DNA of 64,000 nucleotides from an uncultured Lachnospiraceae bacterium (GTDB lineage Bacteria > Bacillota > Clostridia > Lachnospirales > Lachnospiraceae), in assembly GCA_947626985.1 (NCBI GenBank), contig CANQUG010000006.1, positions 1 through 64,000 on the forward strand, given 5' to 3'. Shown here in pieces: positions 52,831-61,441 of the stretch. Every line of letters begins with the position of its first letter. Position 1 is the first letter of the stretch. Under the pieces are notes generated by a model. It was not told the origin of the DNA. It ran no database searches and was given only the letters and a program-made list of their open reading frames with translations. Both the position numbers and the translations under genes were made by a program.

Positions 52831-52900
52831 GAGGTTTCGCGGAAACCCGGAACTCTTTCCGGGAGGATTGTGCGGGAAGGAGGTGAGGAGGGTGAAGAAA

Positions 52901-53071
52901 ATGCGGAAATTTGTAAAGGATTTTGTCAGAGAAGAGGATGCTGTAGGCGTGATAGAACTGATCCTGATATTGATAGTCCTTATAGGACTGGTGCTTATTT
53001 TTAAAGGTCAGCTGACCACTCTGGTGGAAAAGCTGCTGTCCAGGATTGCGTCGAAGAGCAAAACTGTCTGA
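52901..53071 (+). CDS. Flp1-like type IVb pilin
   Basis: 56 aa from ATG 52901 behind AGGAGGG; GTG 52892 is an alternative. The sequence has the expected basic N-terminus, the EEDAVGVIE processing region and a single hydrophobic helix (LILILIVLIGLVLIF). In typical Flp1-like pilins the cut is after Gly of EDG|MGTVE, leaving Glu at +5; here the matching residue is Ala (EDA|VGVIE). It is the likely major pilin of the Tad system. It is small and easily missed. Confidence 0.82.
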   Translation: MRKFVKDFVREEDAVGVIELILILIVLIGLVLIFKGQLTTLVEKLLSRIASKSKTV

Positions 53072-53089
53072 GAAAAAGGAGGGTACCCC

Positions 53090-54595
53090 ATGGTGAAAAA
53101 AGGAAGCGTGACGATATTTTTTACATTGATTCTCAGTCTGATGGTCTCGCTGCTCTGCGCAGGTCTGGAGTCTGTGAGGATGGCGGCAGCCAGAACGCAG
53201 CTTCTGTGCAGTGTGGATACAGGTCTTTATTCTCTGTTCGGGCAGTACGATAAGATGCTGCTTAAGGATTATGATCTGTTTTTTCTGGACGGTTCCTGCG
53301 GAGGGGGAGCGCTGAAAATGGCCCGGATCTATGATAATCTGGAAGACTGCATGCAGCCTGTTCTCAGACAGAACGGTCAGAAGCTCCGCATTCGGCAGGG
53401 CGGATTTACAGGGTATTGTCTGGCGACGGATCAGGATGGAGAAGCGTTTTATCGTCAGGTGACCCGCTGTATGCGGGATACGCTGGGAAGCCAGGGGGTA
53501 CGGTTCCTTCTGAAGAGGCTGGAGGATCGCCGGAAACAGACGCAGGAGGCGGAGGATACAGGAAATCGCGCGGAGTCCGGAAGGACTCTGGACAGCTACA
53601 ATGCGGAGATGGACCAGGCGGCGCAGCACAGTCAGGAAGCGCGCAGCGCTCAGGAGAAGCAGAACGGAGAGACGCCCCATGGGCAGAGTCAGAGCGGAGA
53701 AAAGAGTCAGCCCCCGGGCGGAGGCTTTTCTGACGGAACGTCGGGAAAGGTCGTCAATCCTGTCACTGTGATTCAGAGGATCCGGAAACGGGGAATTCTG
53801 GAACTGGTCCTTCCCCGCGGCAGGGAACTTTCTGGAAATTCCGTGGACAGAAGAACGCTGGTATCCGGCAGGAGGCTGCAGAGCGGAATGCCCGTGCCGG
53901 GAATGGGAGACAGGGATGATACCTATGTTTCTCAGGTGCTTTTTCAGCAGTATCTGATGGAGAAGCTGGGAAATTACAGAAAGCCCGGCGCCGGCGGACT
54001 GAAATACCAGGCGGAATATGTGCTGAGCGGAAAGGACAGCGATCTGAAGAATCTGAAATCGGTGGCCAGGAAGCTTTTGACGATTCGGGAGGGAGTGAAT
54101 TTTGCTTACCTGCTTTCGGATTCCGTGAAGAGAACGGAGGCGCATGCTCTTGCTCTGACTATCGCGTCTACCTTTCTGGTTCCGCCGGCCGCCGGTATTA
54201 TCGAAGGGGCTTTGCTCCTGTGCTGGGCCTTCGCCGAGAGTGTTCTGGATGTGCGGGAACTGTTCGACGGGGGGAAGGTGCCTCTGGTGAAAACTTCTCA
54301 GGACTGGCAGATTTCCCTCAGCAGCCTCCCGCATCTTCTGGATGGGCTGGATTCTCTGCGAAAGAAAACGGACAAGGGAATGTCCTATGAAGATTATCTC
54401 CAGGTTTTTCTTATGACCAGGAGCAAAAGGGACAGGGTTTACAGAGGAATGGATATGATCGAGAACCGGATTCGTTCACAGAACGGGAGAAGCACTTTTC
54501 AGCTGGATTCCTGCATTGCGGCGGTGGAGGCCTCTGTGGACGCGGCATGCGGAAAAAGAAGACTCACCGCCGTAAAGCAATATTGTTATGATTGA
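53090..54595 (+). CDS. Tad-locus protein with N-terminal pseudopilin-like helix (DUF5702-like)
   Basis: 501 aa. It begins KKGSVTIFFTLILSLMVSLL, a class III leader-like sequence (Gly, then hydrophobic helix) as in TadG-type proteins, although the usual Glu at +5 is a Phe. The mature part is long, with a Gln/Ser/Glu-rich linker (about 150-215) and a C-terminal helical domain containing a further hydrophobic stretch (ALTIASTFLVPPAAGIIEGA). This type of protein is regularly found in clostridial Tad loci. Its job is unknown; a tip or minor pilus subunit is possible. Confidence 0.78.
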   Translation: MVKKGSVTIFFTLILSLMVSLLCAGLESVRMAAARTQLLCSVDTGLYSLFGQYDKMLLKDYDLFFLDGSCGGGALKMARIYDNLEDCMQPVLRQNGQKLRIRQGGFTGYCLATDQDGEAFYRQVTRCMRDTLGSQGVRFLLKRLEDRRKQTQEAEDTGNRAESGRTLDSYNAEMDQAAQHSQEARSAQEKQNGETPHGQSQSGEKSQPPGGGFSDGTSGKVVNPVTVIQRIRKRGILELVLPRGRELSGNSVDRRTLVSGRRLQSGMPVPGMGDRDDTYVSQVLFQQYLMEKLGNYRKPGAGGLKYQAEYVLSGKDSDLKNLKSVARKLLTIREGVNFAYLLSDSVKRTEAHALALTIASTFLVPPAAGIIEGALLLCWAFAESVLDVRELFDGGKVPLVKTSQDWQISLSSLPHLLDGLDSLRKKTDKGMSYEDYLQVFLMTRSKRDRVYRGMDMIENRIRSQNGRSTFQLDSCIAAVEASVDAACGKRRLTAVKQYCYD

Positions 54596-54644
54596 CGGGA
54601 CGGGAATACGTCTGCGGAAATAAAGCGAAAAGAGGTGCCGGAGG

Positions 54645-55514
54645 ATGCTTTTTCAGGGAGAACGGATATGGCAGAAAAAATGCCGGGAAAAACAAGGGAA
54701 GAAAAAGACAGACAGAACAGGGAATGCAGATATGCCGCGACGGAAGAAAAAAGAGCATATGTTGAAAAAAAGAGAAAGGATTGTCTCTCATAGCTGCCGC
54801 CGGGCTCTGAGCTCCCCGCTTTACAGAGCCGGGATGAGTCTTCCTGGAAAAGTATCCTCCTGCGCCTCTTTCAAGAAAATGAAAAAAGCCAGTCTTACGC
54901 TGGAGACGGCGATGGTAATGCCGCTTTTCATGCTGGGAATGATAACCATGATCTCGTTTATGGATGTGTACAAGCTTCAGACAGAGCATCTGGTAAAGCT
55001 CTGCGAACGGGCGAAGCAGGCGGGAATGTACGCTTACGCTCCGGGCGGCGGAGGGCCGGAGGAGATTACGCTTCCTGATTTTTATGTGTATCGTCCTGCA
55101 GGGGGAATCGGGCCTCTGCCATCCTTATGGCTTCACACTACAGTGAAGGTGCATGCCTGGACGGGGAAGGAATGGGATGTTTTTGAGGACGGGAGCGGAC
55201 AGGAAGATGAGGAAATGGTTTATGTGACGGAGAAGGGGACGGTTTTTCATCGGAATCCCGGATGCAGCTATCTGAGCCTGTCTGTGAACCGGGTAGGAAG
55301 TGCCAGCATAAAGTTTATGACCAACAGCCGCGGCGAGCATTACAGCGCCTGCGAGATCTGCTGTGCCGGTCAGGCGCCGGGAGGCAGCGTTTATATAACC
55401 GCCTCCGGAAACCGGTACCATAATCTGGAAAACTGCAGCGGACTGAAACGTACTGTGAGAATGGTGAAGCTCTCTCAGGCGAAGGGAATGTCTCCCTGCG
55501 GAAGATGCGGTTAA
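54645..55514 (+). CDS. TadE-like minor pilin with C-terminal Cys/His repeat domain
   Basis: 289 aa from ATG 54645 after AGAGGTG. The first ~78 residues are very basic, then comes a prepilin-type helix (KASLTLETAMVMPLFMLGMI) with Glu at +5-like position. The last ~100 residues carry two copies of a unit with VYVTEKGTVFHRNPGCSYL and VYITASGNRYHNLENCSGL, each followed by a CxxC (CEICC, CGRCG). This recalls small zinc-binding domains at the end of some secreted nucleases. The N-terminal basic stretch is odd for a pilin, and the true start might be further downstream, just before the helix. Confidence 0.75.
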   Translation: MLFQGERIWQKKCREKQGKKKTDRTGNADMPRRKKKEHMLKKRERIVSHSCRRALSSPLYRAGMSLPGKVSSCASFKKMKKASLTLETAMVMPLFMLGMITMISFMDVYKLQTEHLVKLCERAKQAGMYAYAPGGGGPEEITLPDFYVYRPAGGIGPLPSLWLHTTVKVHAWTGKEWDVFEDGSGQEDEEMVYVTEKGTVFHRNPGCSYLSLSVNRVGSASIKFMTNSRGEHYSACEICCAGQAPGGSVYITASGNRYHNLENCSGLKRTVRMVKLSQAKGMSPCGRCG

Positions 55515-55529
55515 AAAACAGGAGGGAAA

Positions 55530-55943
55530 ATGGTAAAGGAAGCAGGTATTTTTATTTTTCTGGCGGCCAATGCCTGGAGAGACTGGCGAAAAAAAGAGGT
55601 GATTCTGCCGTCCGTCATTCTGATGATCCTCTGGGGATTGTGGGAGATGCGCGGACAGGAAACCTGGTGGCAGCAGTTTCTGGCGGGAACGGGAACAGGC
55701 ATGATTCTGGCCGCGCTGAGTCTGGCGGCGAAGGGGGCCGTCGGCATGGGAGACGCCCTGCTGGTAGCTGCCCTGGGACTATTTATGAAAACGGAAGCAT
55801 TTTTCGGAATGCTTTCTCTGGGGATGTTTCTTGCGGGAATATACTCGGCATTGCTGATGACCATAAAAAGGAAGGCCGGAAATACGGAGATCCCCTTTGT
55901 TCCGTTTTTGCTGGCCGCCTATGCGGGAGGACTTTATCTGTGA
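55530..55943 (+). CDS. Second A24-family prepilin peptidase-like protein
   Basis: 137 aa with four membrane helices. The two Asp motifs of A24 aspartic peptidases are present: NAWRDWRKKEVIL (near 18) and GAVGMGDALLVAALG (near 73). It is even shorter than the first peptidase of the operon (169 aa). GGAGGGAAAATGG precedes and includes its start. Its stop overlaps the next gene by 4 bp. Two different prepilin peptidases in one operon suggest separate substrates. Confidence 0.8.
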   Translation: MVKEAGIFIFLAANAWRDWRKKEVILPSVILMILWGLWEMRGQETWWQQFLAGTGTGMILAALSLAAKGAVGMGDALLVAALGLFMKTEAFFGMLSLGMFLAGIYSALLMTIKRKAGNTEIPFVPFLLAAYAGGLYL

Positions 55944-56371
55944 AAAAATGTATGAGTAAGGGCAGTTTTACTGTGGAAGCGGCCTGTGTGATGTCGCTGA
56001 TTCTTCTGGCGGTGATGTCCATGCTGTACCTGTTCTTTTTTGTTCACAACAGAGCCTGGCTTACCTCCGCCGCTTATGAAGCGGCGCTGGCCGGAAGTAT
56101 GGAAGGGGTGAAGGCGAACGGAAAGATGTATGAGACTGCCCAGGCGCGGGGAAAAGAGCTGGGAAACGTGGGGTTTTTCGGAGCGGAAAATCTGGAGCTG
56201 CACCTGAGTGCCGGAAAGCGGATCCGCGTCGTTTATGACATGGACACCATTGTGCCTTACGGGGGAATGCGCTGGCATCTGCAGGCGGAAGGCAGTTCCG
56301 CAGTGATTCGTCCGGTGACGTGGATTCGAAGAGTAAAAGCAGCCGGGGATTTTACCTCACATGAAAGATAG
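55940..56371 (+). CDS. TadE-like minor pilin
   Basis: 143 aa from GTG 55940 (GTGA overlap with the previous stop, GGGAGGA eight bases upstream). The leader and helix are SKGSFTVEAACVMSLILLAV, with Gly at -1 and Glu at +5, a textbook class III signal. The mature part is ~120 residues with no cysteine pair. TadE-like proteins are minor pilins or pseudopilins needed for assembly. An open frame extends upstream through the peptidase gene but is out of phase with it and not supported by a ribosome site. Confidence 0.83.
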   Translation: MKKCMSKGSFTVEAACVMSLILLAVMSMLYLFFFVHNRAWLTSAAYEAALAGSMEGVKANGKMYETAQARGKELGNVGFFGAENLELHLSAGKRIRVVYDMDTIVPYGGMRWHLQAEGSSAVIRPVTWIRRVKAAGDFTSHER

Positions 56372-56387
56372 AACAGGAGATTGGAAA

Positions 56388-57938
56388 ATGCGCGCGGAAT
56401 ATAAAAGAGATGTGAATCATAATTACCTGATTCTGCATGGAGAACAGGCGGTGAACACGGCTTCCTATCAGGTGCGGATGCTGGTGGGGAACGTGATTCC
56501 TTCCATATTAAGCTGTCGTCTCCAGGGGCTGGACGGGGAGGTGCTGTTCTATTATGAGATTACCTCCCGTCAGTCGGTGGCGTCCCTGTATGAACAGCGC
56601 AAATTCGGCAGAGAGGATCTGAAGGTGCTGTTTGGAGGATTTGTGCAGGTCATGGAGGAGATGGGGGAATATTTGCTGAATCCCGGATATCTGGTGCTGC
56701 AGCCGGAATATATGTATCTGGATGCGGAAAAAAGACAGATAGGCTTTTGTTATCTGCCCGGGGAAGAGCATGAGGTAAAGACACAGTTCCGGAATCTGAC
56801 GGAGTATGTGCTGCCGCGGCTGGACCATCAGGACGGAGAAGCGGTTATGCTGGGATACGGCGTATACCGCAGGGCTCTGGAGGACAGTTTTCATCTGGAA
56901 CATATTAAGGAAGAACTGTATCAGGAAAAGGGAAGGGAGGAAATGGAGGATGAAGAGGTCCGGAAGCTGCCTGGCATGGAAGAAAGAAATAATCCGGAAG
57001 AACAGAGGCAGCAGATACCTGAGGGGAAAGCGCCGGAGAATTTTTTTGCAGAAGAGCACGGACAGAAGAAGGTGAAAAAGGGAAAGTCCCGGAAGTGGGG
57101 AGTCCTGCTGTCCTGTGTGGTATGTGCCGGCGGACTTCTTGCTCTTGCGGCGTGTACGATGTCAGGATATCTGCCGAGGCCCGGTATGGAAGAGCTTTTG
57201 ACGGGAATTCTGGTTTGTCTGGCCGGCGGACTTTTTGCATCCTTTATATCCGGGAAACTGAAGAGGAAAACAGCCGGGGAGAAGCGGGAAGAATGGAGAG
57301 AGAAGGTTTTGGCCGGCCAGAAGAGATGGGAAACGGAGGAGAAGGTAATTCGAGAGCGTGAGAAGAAGCAGGAGAGCGGTCCGGATCTCAGCAGGGAAGA
57401 AAAACAAGGCAGATTCGGGGATGACTCCGGGAAAAGAAAAAAAGATCAGGAATGTGAGACCGGTATCTGCAGACAGGGAAAAGAAAACAGAACCGGGATG
57501 GAACCGGATAAGGAAACGGCGGAAAAAAACGCCCGGGACATCTTAAAGCTTCGTGACGAGATAAAAAGGGAGGCAAGTAAGCCGGAACCATGGGCGGGAG
57601 AAGTTTTTGGGGAGACGGTCGTTCTTTCTTCCGTTCAGTCCGGACGGGTCAGTCTGGTCAGCAGGGAGCCGGGGGAGCTGGCGACCATTTATCTCACGGA
57701 AGATCTGACCGTTATCGGGAAGCTGGAAAATGCTTCCGACGCGGTCATTCCCATGCCCACGGTAAGCCGCATCCATGCAAAAATCCGCAGAAGAGATGGG
57801 GAATACTATCTGACGGATCTTAATTCCAGGAACGGAACCTCTGTAAACGGTCGTATGCTGAAAGGCGATGAGGAATATCTTCTTCAGAATGAGGATGAAG
57901 TGGATTTTGCCCAGGCACGATATGTATTTCTTAAGTAG
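56388..57938 (+). CDS. FHA-domain protein of the Tad operon
   Basis: 516 aa from ATG 56388 after ACAGGAGATTGG; ATG 56361 overlaps the previous gene. The N-terminal ~180 residues (YLILHGEQAVNTASYQVRML) match the clostridial DUF6382-type domain. A hydrophobic segment (about 235-285) suggests two membrane helices, followed by a charged linker. The C-terminal FHA domain (about 430-516) has SRIHAKI and LTDLNSRNGTSVNGRML, the phospho-Thr-binding signature. FHA domains read the marks placed by Hanks kinases; the kinase at 9.9-12.1 kb is a candidate writer. It may regulate the Tad machine. Last gene of the operon. Confidence 0.88.
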   Translation: MRAEYKRDVNHNYLILHGEQAVNTASYQVRMLVGNVIPSILSCRLQGLDGEVLFYYEITSRQSVASLYEQRKFGREDLKVLFGGFVQVMEEMGEYLLNPGYLVLQPEYMYLDAEKRQIGFCYLPGEEHEVKTQFRNLTEYVLPRLDHQDGEAVMLGYGVYRRALEDSFHLEHIKEELYQEKGREEMEDEEVRKLPGMEERNNPEEQRQQIPEGKAPENFFAEEHGQKKVKKGKSRKWGVLLSCVVCAGGLLALAACTMSGYLPRPGMEELLTGILVCLAGGLFASFISGKLKRKTAGEKREEWREKVLAGQKRWETEEKVIREREKKQESGPDLSREEKQGRFGDDSGKRKKDQECETGICRQGKENRTGMEPDKETAEKNARDILKLRDEIKREASKPEPWAGEVFGETVVLSSVQSGRVSLVSREPGELATIYLTEDLTVIGKLENASDAVIPMPTVSRIHAKIRRRDGEYYLTDLNSRNGTSVNGRMLKGDEEYLLQNEDEVDFAQARYVFLK

Positions 57939-58061
57939 TCTGTACAATTCCGGATGTGCGGCGGGGCAGATTGCGGGACGCCTGAAAACGCTGCACAGTG
58001 CTGCGGATGGATGAGGGCAGGGAAGAAGAGGCAGAGATGCGGGATTCCGGGAGAAGACGCG

Positions 58062-58110
58062 GGAAAAACAGTCTCCGGAGTTCCTGCGTTAAGGAATTCC
58101 GGAGACTGTT
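58062..58110 (-). terminator. Strong terminator for the MFS gene
   Basis: A 19-bp stem: bases 58067-58085 pair with 58092-58110 with a single G-T wobble. On the minus strand it is followed by TTTTT, so it ends the MFS transcript; on the plus strand it may also stop the Tad operon. Confidence 0.85.
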
Positions 58111-58149
58111 CTGACGGAAATATCATGTCTTTTCTATAGAAGAAACGTT

Positions 58150-59373
58150 TTATTTAAATCTGTCGTAGAGGAAGGACAGCGCAAGTCCGCACACGGAGAT
58201 GATGGCCGCAGCCAGAAACGCCATCTGGTAACCGCCGGTAGCTCCCAGGATCCTGCTCATGACCGTGGGGCCGAAGCAGCCTGCGAAAGCGAATCCGATG
58301 AACATGATGCCGTAGTTGACTCCGCTGTAGCGGCTTCCGAACTGTTCATTGGTGAAGCCGGGATAGACGCCCATGAAAGAACCGAAGCTGATGCCGATCA
58401 GCGCGATTCCCGCTGTGAACAGAGCGGTCTGGCCGGCGCCGCAGACGTAGAGAATGACCAGGCCGGCAAGAGAGAGCACAAGGGCGATGCGCAGCGTGTT
58501 GATCCGGCCGATCCGGTCGGAGACGTAGCCTGCGCTGACGCGGCCCGCCGCGTTAAAGAGCGCCAGCATGGAGACCATGACGGCTGCGGAGGCAGGGCTC
58601 AGTCCGATATTTGCCTGGGCGATGTTGGACGTCTGGGAAATGCACATCATACCGCTGAACGCGCCGCAGGTCATCATGGTGATCATTACATAGAAGACGG
58701 GACTTGCCAGCATCTGTTTCCAGTTTTTGTCCTCCACAGCCGCAGTTTTTACCGTTGTGGACGCCGGCTTCCATCCGTCCGGCGTAAAACCGTCCGGGCA
58801 TTTTTCGATGAAGAAGGAAGCCGCGGCGATCACCGCCACGAAGACAGCACCGATGATCTTGAACGCGGAGGTGACGCCTGCCGCGTCGATGAGCCGGTTG
58901 GCGATGGGAGGCACGAGCACGGAGCTGATACCGTAGGAGGCAGTAGCGATTCCGCCGATCAGTCCCTTTTTGTCGGGGAAGAACTTTACGGTGTTTGTGA
59001 TCGTGCAGCCGTAGGCCGCACCCATGCCCAGACCTGAGAACAGACCGTAGCCTACGATCAGAAGGGGGAGATCCTTCGCGAAGCCGGAGATGATCATACC
59101 CGCGCCGAACATGACGCCGCCGATGAGGATGACCATTCTGGTGCCCAGCAGTTCATTGAGCTTTCCGCCGCTGATCATGGTGACAGGGCCGACGGAATTG
59201 GCCACGGTGAAGACGATCGCAAGACTGGCTGCGGTCATGCTTACGCCCCGGAGCGTTCCCAGGTATTCCGCCATTGGAGCCGCAAATACGCTCCATGCAT
59301 AGAGAGAGCCGATACAGAGGTTGATGAGGCAGCTGGAGATAAGCACCAGCCATCGTTTCTTTGTGAGATTCAT
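58150..59373 (-). CDS. MFS transporter, OFA (oxalate/formate antiporter-like) family
   Basis: 407 aa from ATG 59373 behind AAAGGTG; the longer frame to 59451 adds a basic stretch with no ribosome site. Twelve membrane helices are visible. The N-terminal WLVLISSCLINLCIGSLYAWSVF (given in two parts) is typical of OFA members, and GLGMGAAYGCTITNTVKFFPDK (also longer than the printed piece) lies before the central loop. Substrates of the family include small carboxylates. Function is not fixed. It has its own promoter. Confidence 0.88.
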   Translation of the reverse strand: MNLTKKRWLVLISSCLINLCIGSLYAWSVFAAPMAEYLGTLRGVSMTAASLAIVFTVANSVGPVTMISGGKLNELLGTRMVILIGGVMFGAGMIISGFAKDLPLLIVGYGLFSGLGMGAAYGCTITNTVKFFPDKKGLIGGIATASYGISSVLVPPIANRLIDAAGVTSAFKIIGAVFVAVIAAASFFIEKCPDGFTPDGWKPASTTVKTAAVEDKNWKQMLASPVFYVMITMMTCGAFSGMMCISQTSNIAQANIGLSPASAAVMVSMLALFNAAGRVSAGYVSDRIGRINTLRIALVLSLAGLVILYVCGAGQTALFTAGIALIGISFGSFMGVYPGFTNEQFGSRYSGVNYGIMFIGFAFAGCFGPTVMSRILGATGGYQMAFLAAAIISVCGLALSFLYDRFK

Positions 59374-59511
59374 AAGATACACCTTTTTCTTTTTGTAATA
59401 ATTTTTTGACCGGACAGGATCGCCCGGCTGTCCGGAAGATTTCCGTTTCACTTCTGACAGCGGGATTTACAGATTACAGTGTAGCATCGGAAGTTTGCGG
59501 ACGATATACAA

Positions 59512-59540
59512 ATTTTAACTTGAAAGCTGATATTTTTCAA
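59512..59540 (-). promoter_or_regulatory. Sigma-A promoter of the MFS gene
   Basis: On the minus strand: TTGAAA (59540-59535), 17-nt spacer, TAAAAT (59517-59512). The leader is ~130 nt. Confidence 0.8.
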
Positions 59541-59600
59541 CTTGTGAAGGCGATCACCGGGAGCGGAGTGTTCTCACAGGTAAAATAAAAGGTACCTGAT

Positions 59601-61220
59601 TTACACCTGGCTCATATATTTATGAACCGCATTCCGGCATGCGCCCGGACCTTTGATCATCTCCCGGAACATTTCTTCGATCTTTTTTCCCAGTCCGGCT
59701 TCATAAAGGTTTATGTAGAAAACCTGTTCATTGGAAAGGATGGGACGAAGCTGATCCTTCAGGCTGGAGGGATCTCCCGTCACGATATCCGACAGCCGCT
59801 CATGGATTTCTTCCGCCATGGGATCGGGGGCCAGCGTGTAGGGGCGGCCTGTGTCATCCACACCCAGCATGTAGCGGAGACCTCCCGCAATGCCCAGGGG
59901 AACCGCTACAAGACTCCCGGCTGTTCCCTTCTGGCGGACATAGGTTTTTATCGTTTCACCGAAACGAACGCCCCATCCCTGGGTCACGTCCGTGCAGAGC
60001 CGCAGATTGGTATCTCCCAGATATTCGTTGGGGAAGCGCTCCTGAAAAAGTTCATCCGTAAACTTCTTGGGAGACAGGATCTTCGGGTCCCTGATCACGG
60101 GCATGCCTTCGCCGTATGCTGCCAGGCGGCCCATTTTCAGAAGATCCGGTTCCTTCAGAAGATCTGCAAAGAGATCGATCCCCCATACGACTCCTATGGG
60201 TCCCAGAGCGGAATGGACCGGATTCAGGCATGCGGTCACCTTCATCCGTTCTGTGAGACTGACCGTATCCCGGTCTGTGAGATACACGCCTTTTCCGTGG
60301 TCCAGAGCCGGCCGTCCGTTGGGGAAGGAGTCTTCGATCACCAGGTACTGAGGACCTTCCGCGTTCATGAAGGGAGCAATGTAGGTCCGCTTTTCGGTGA
60401 TCACGGGCTGCATTCCTTCCACTCCCAGGCGGTTCAGATCCTCCGCGATGGAAGGACTGGGGCGGGGCGTGATCTTGTCGATCATCGTCCAGGGGAAGGA
60501 AACCAGCTTCTCGTCCTGAAGATAGGCGGGAAAGCCTTCTTCCGCATATCCCTTTTCCATCCATTCCCGGGCAAGGGTCAGCACGGCGCTGCGCAGAAGA
60601 GAACCGTTTTGGGAGCAGTTGTCCATGGAGACCAGAGCTATGGGGAGCTTTCCGCGGCGGTACCGTTCCAGGAGCATGGCTGTAAGTATGGCCATGGCGC
60701 TTGCCGCATGCTCCGGTCCCCGGTCGATATCCGCCCGGATCAGGGAAGAATATTCTCCCTCCGTATTTTTCAGGGCATATCCCTTTTCCGTGATGGTGAA
60801 GGAGACCAGCTGGAGATCCGGACAGGAAAAGATTTCCTTCAGCCTCAGCCAGCTTTCTTTCTCTTCGCACCGGGCCTTCACGGCCTCCGCCATGGATCCC
60901 AGCACCCGCAGATCTCTGCTTCCGTCTCTGTTGAGAATGACGCTGAGTCCCAGATTATCGTATGGAGCGTATATTTTATCCGCAACCTCATAATCAAAGG
61001 TTTCCACACAGGTGATTCCTCTGTCCAGGAGTCCCTGATTCAGGAGATCGTCCGCAATCCCGGCAATAAATATACGAAAGATGTTTCCTATGCCGAAATG
61101 GACCCATCTCGGCGCCTGCCTGGATTTTTTCCGCACTGCGGCCACATCGTAGGACGGGAGCGCGATCTTCTTCTCTTCCCAGTCCTCACGCTTCCTGATA
61201 CTTTCCAGATTTAATTTCAT
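59601..61220 (-). CDS. Mannitol dehydrogenase-family oxidoreductase (fructuronate reductase-like)
   Basis: 539 aa from the ATG at 61220, eight bases after GGAGG; the frame is open to 61304 without a ribosome site. The NAD-binding loop is HFGIGNIFRIFIAG (near 47-60). The catalytic region KVTACLNPVHSALGP (near 325) has the K-x4-N-x2-H arrangement of the polyol-specific long-chain dehydrogenases. The family includes mannitol 2-dehydrogenase, fructuronate reductase (UxuB) and tagaturonate reductase. The length (539 aa) and the LNPVHSAL variant fit fructuronate/tagaturonate-type enzymes, but the substrate is not certain. No other hexuronate genes are in the window. Confidence 0.88.
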   Translation of the reverse strand: MKLNLESIRKREDWEEKKIALPSYDVAAVRKKSRQAPRWVHFGIGNIFRIFIAGIADDLLNQGLLDRGITCVETFDYEVADKIYAPYDNLGLSVILNRDGSRDLRVLGSMAEAVKARCEEKESWLRLKEIFSCPDLQLVSFTITEKGYALKNTEGEYSSLIRADIDRGPEHAASAMAILTAMLLERYRRGKLPIALVSMDNCSQNGSLLRSAVLTLAREWMEKGYAEEGFPAYLQDEKLVSFPWTMIDKITPRPSPSIAEDLNRLGVEGMQPVITEKRTYIAPFMNAEGPQYLVIEDSFPNGRPALDHGKGVYLTDRDTVSLTERMKVTACLNPVHSALGPIGVVWGIDLFADLLKEPDLLKMGRLAAYGEGMPVIRDPKILSPKKFTDELFQERFPNEYLGDTNLRLCTDVTQGWGVRFGETIKTYVRQKGTAGSLVAVPLGIAGGLRYMLGVDDTGRPYTLAPDPMAEEIHERLSDIVTGDPSSLKDQLRPILSNEQVFYINLYEAGLGKKIEEMFREMIKGPGACRNAVHKYMSQV

Positions 61221-61275
61221 AATAAAAATCCTCCCTGATTTTGTAAAAAATATCCGAATTTGTTTTATGAGAAAA

Positions 61276-61304
61276 ATAATAGCATAATTTTTTAAAAGCT
61301 TCAA
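61276..61304 (-). promoter_or_regulatory. Sigma-A promoter of the mannitol dehydrogenase-family gene
   Basis: On the minus strand: TTGAAG (61304-61299), 17-nt spacer, TATTAT (61281-61276) with TGC extended -10. Confidence 0.83.
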
Positions 61305-61381
61305 TGACAGGGACCTGTGAAAAGGCCTGTCCGGAACAGCTTTAAAAAATCGTCAAAGTTCCGCGTGTATCATGTTTGGGG

Positions 61382-61410
61382 TTCACTTCTTTAGTGAAAT
61401 CTGCTAAAAT
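61382..61410 (+). promoter_or_regulatory. Candidate promoter of the rhomboid gene
   Basis: TTCACT (61382-61387), 17-nt spacer, TAAAAT (61405-61410) with TGC extended -10. If real, it rules out an upstream ATG (61409) as the rhomboid start. Confidence 0.6.
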
Positions 61411-61441
61411 GGATAAATCAAAGAAAGAAAAGAGGATGTTT

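Noticed and set aside
55505..56371. A 288-codon open frame covering the second prepilin peptidase and the TadE-like gene
   Set aside because: Only the last half encodes a meaningful protein. The first half is out of phase with the clear A24 peptidase frame; GTG 55940 with a ribosome site is the proper start.
59601..61220. Assigning uxuB as gene symbol
   Set aside because: Mannitol, fructuronate and tagaturonate dehydrogenases share these motifs; no hexuronate neighbours decide it.
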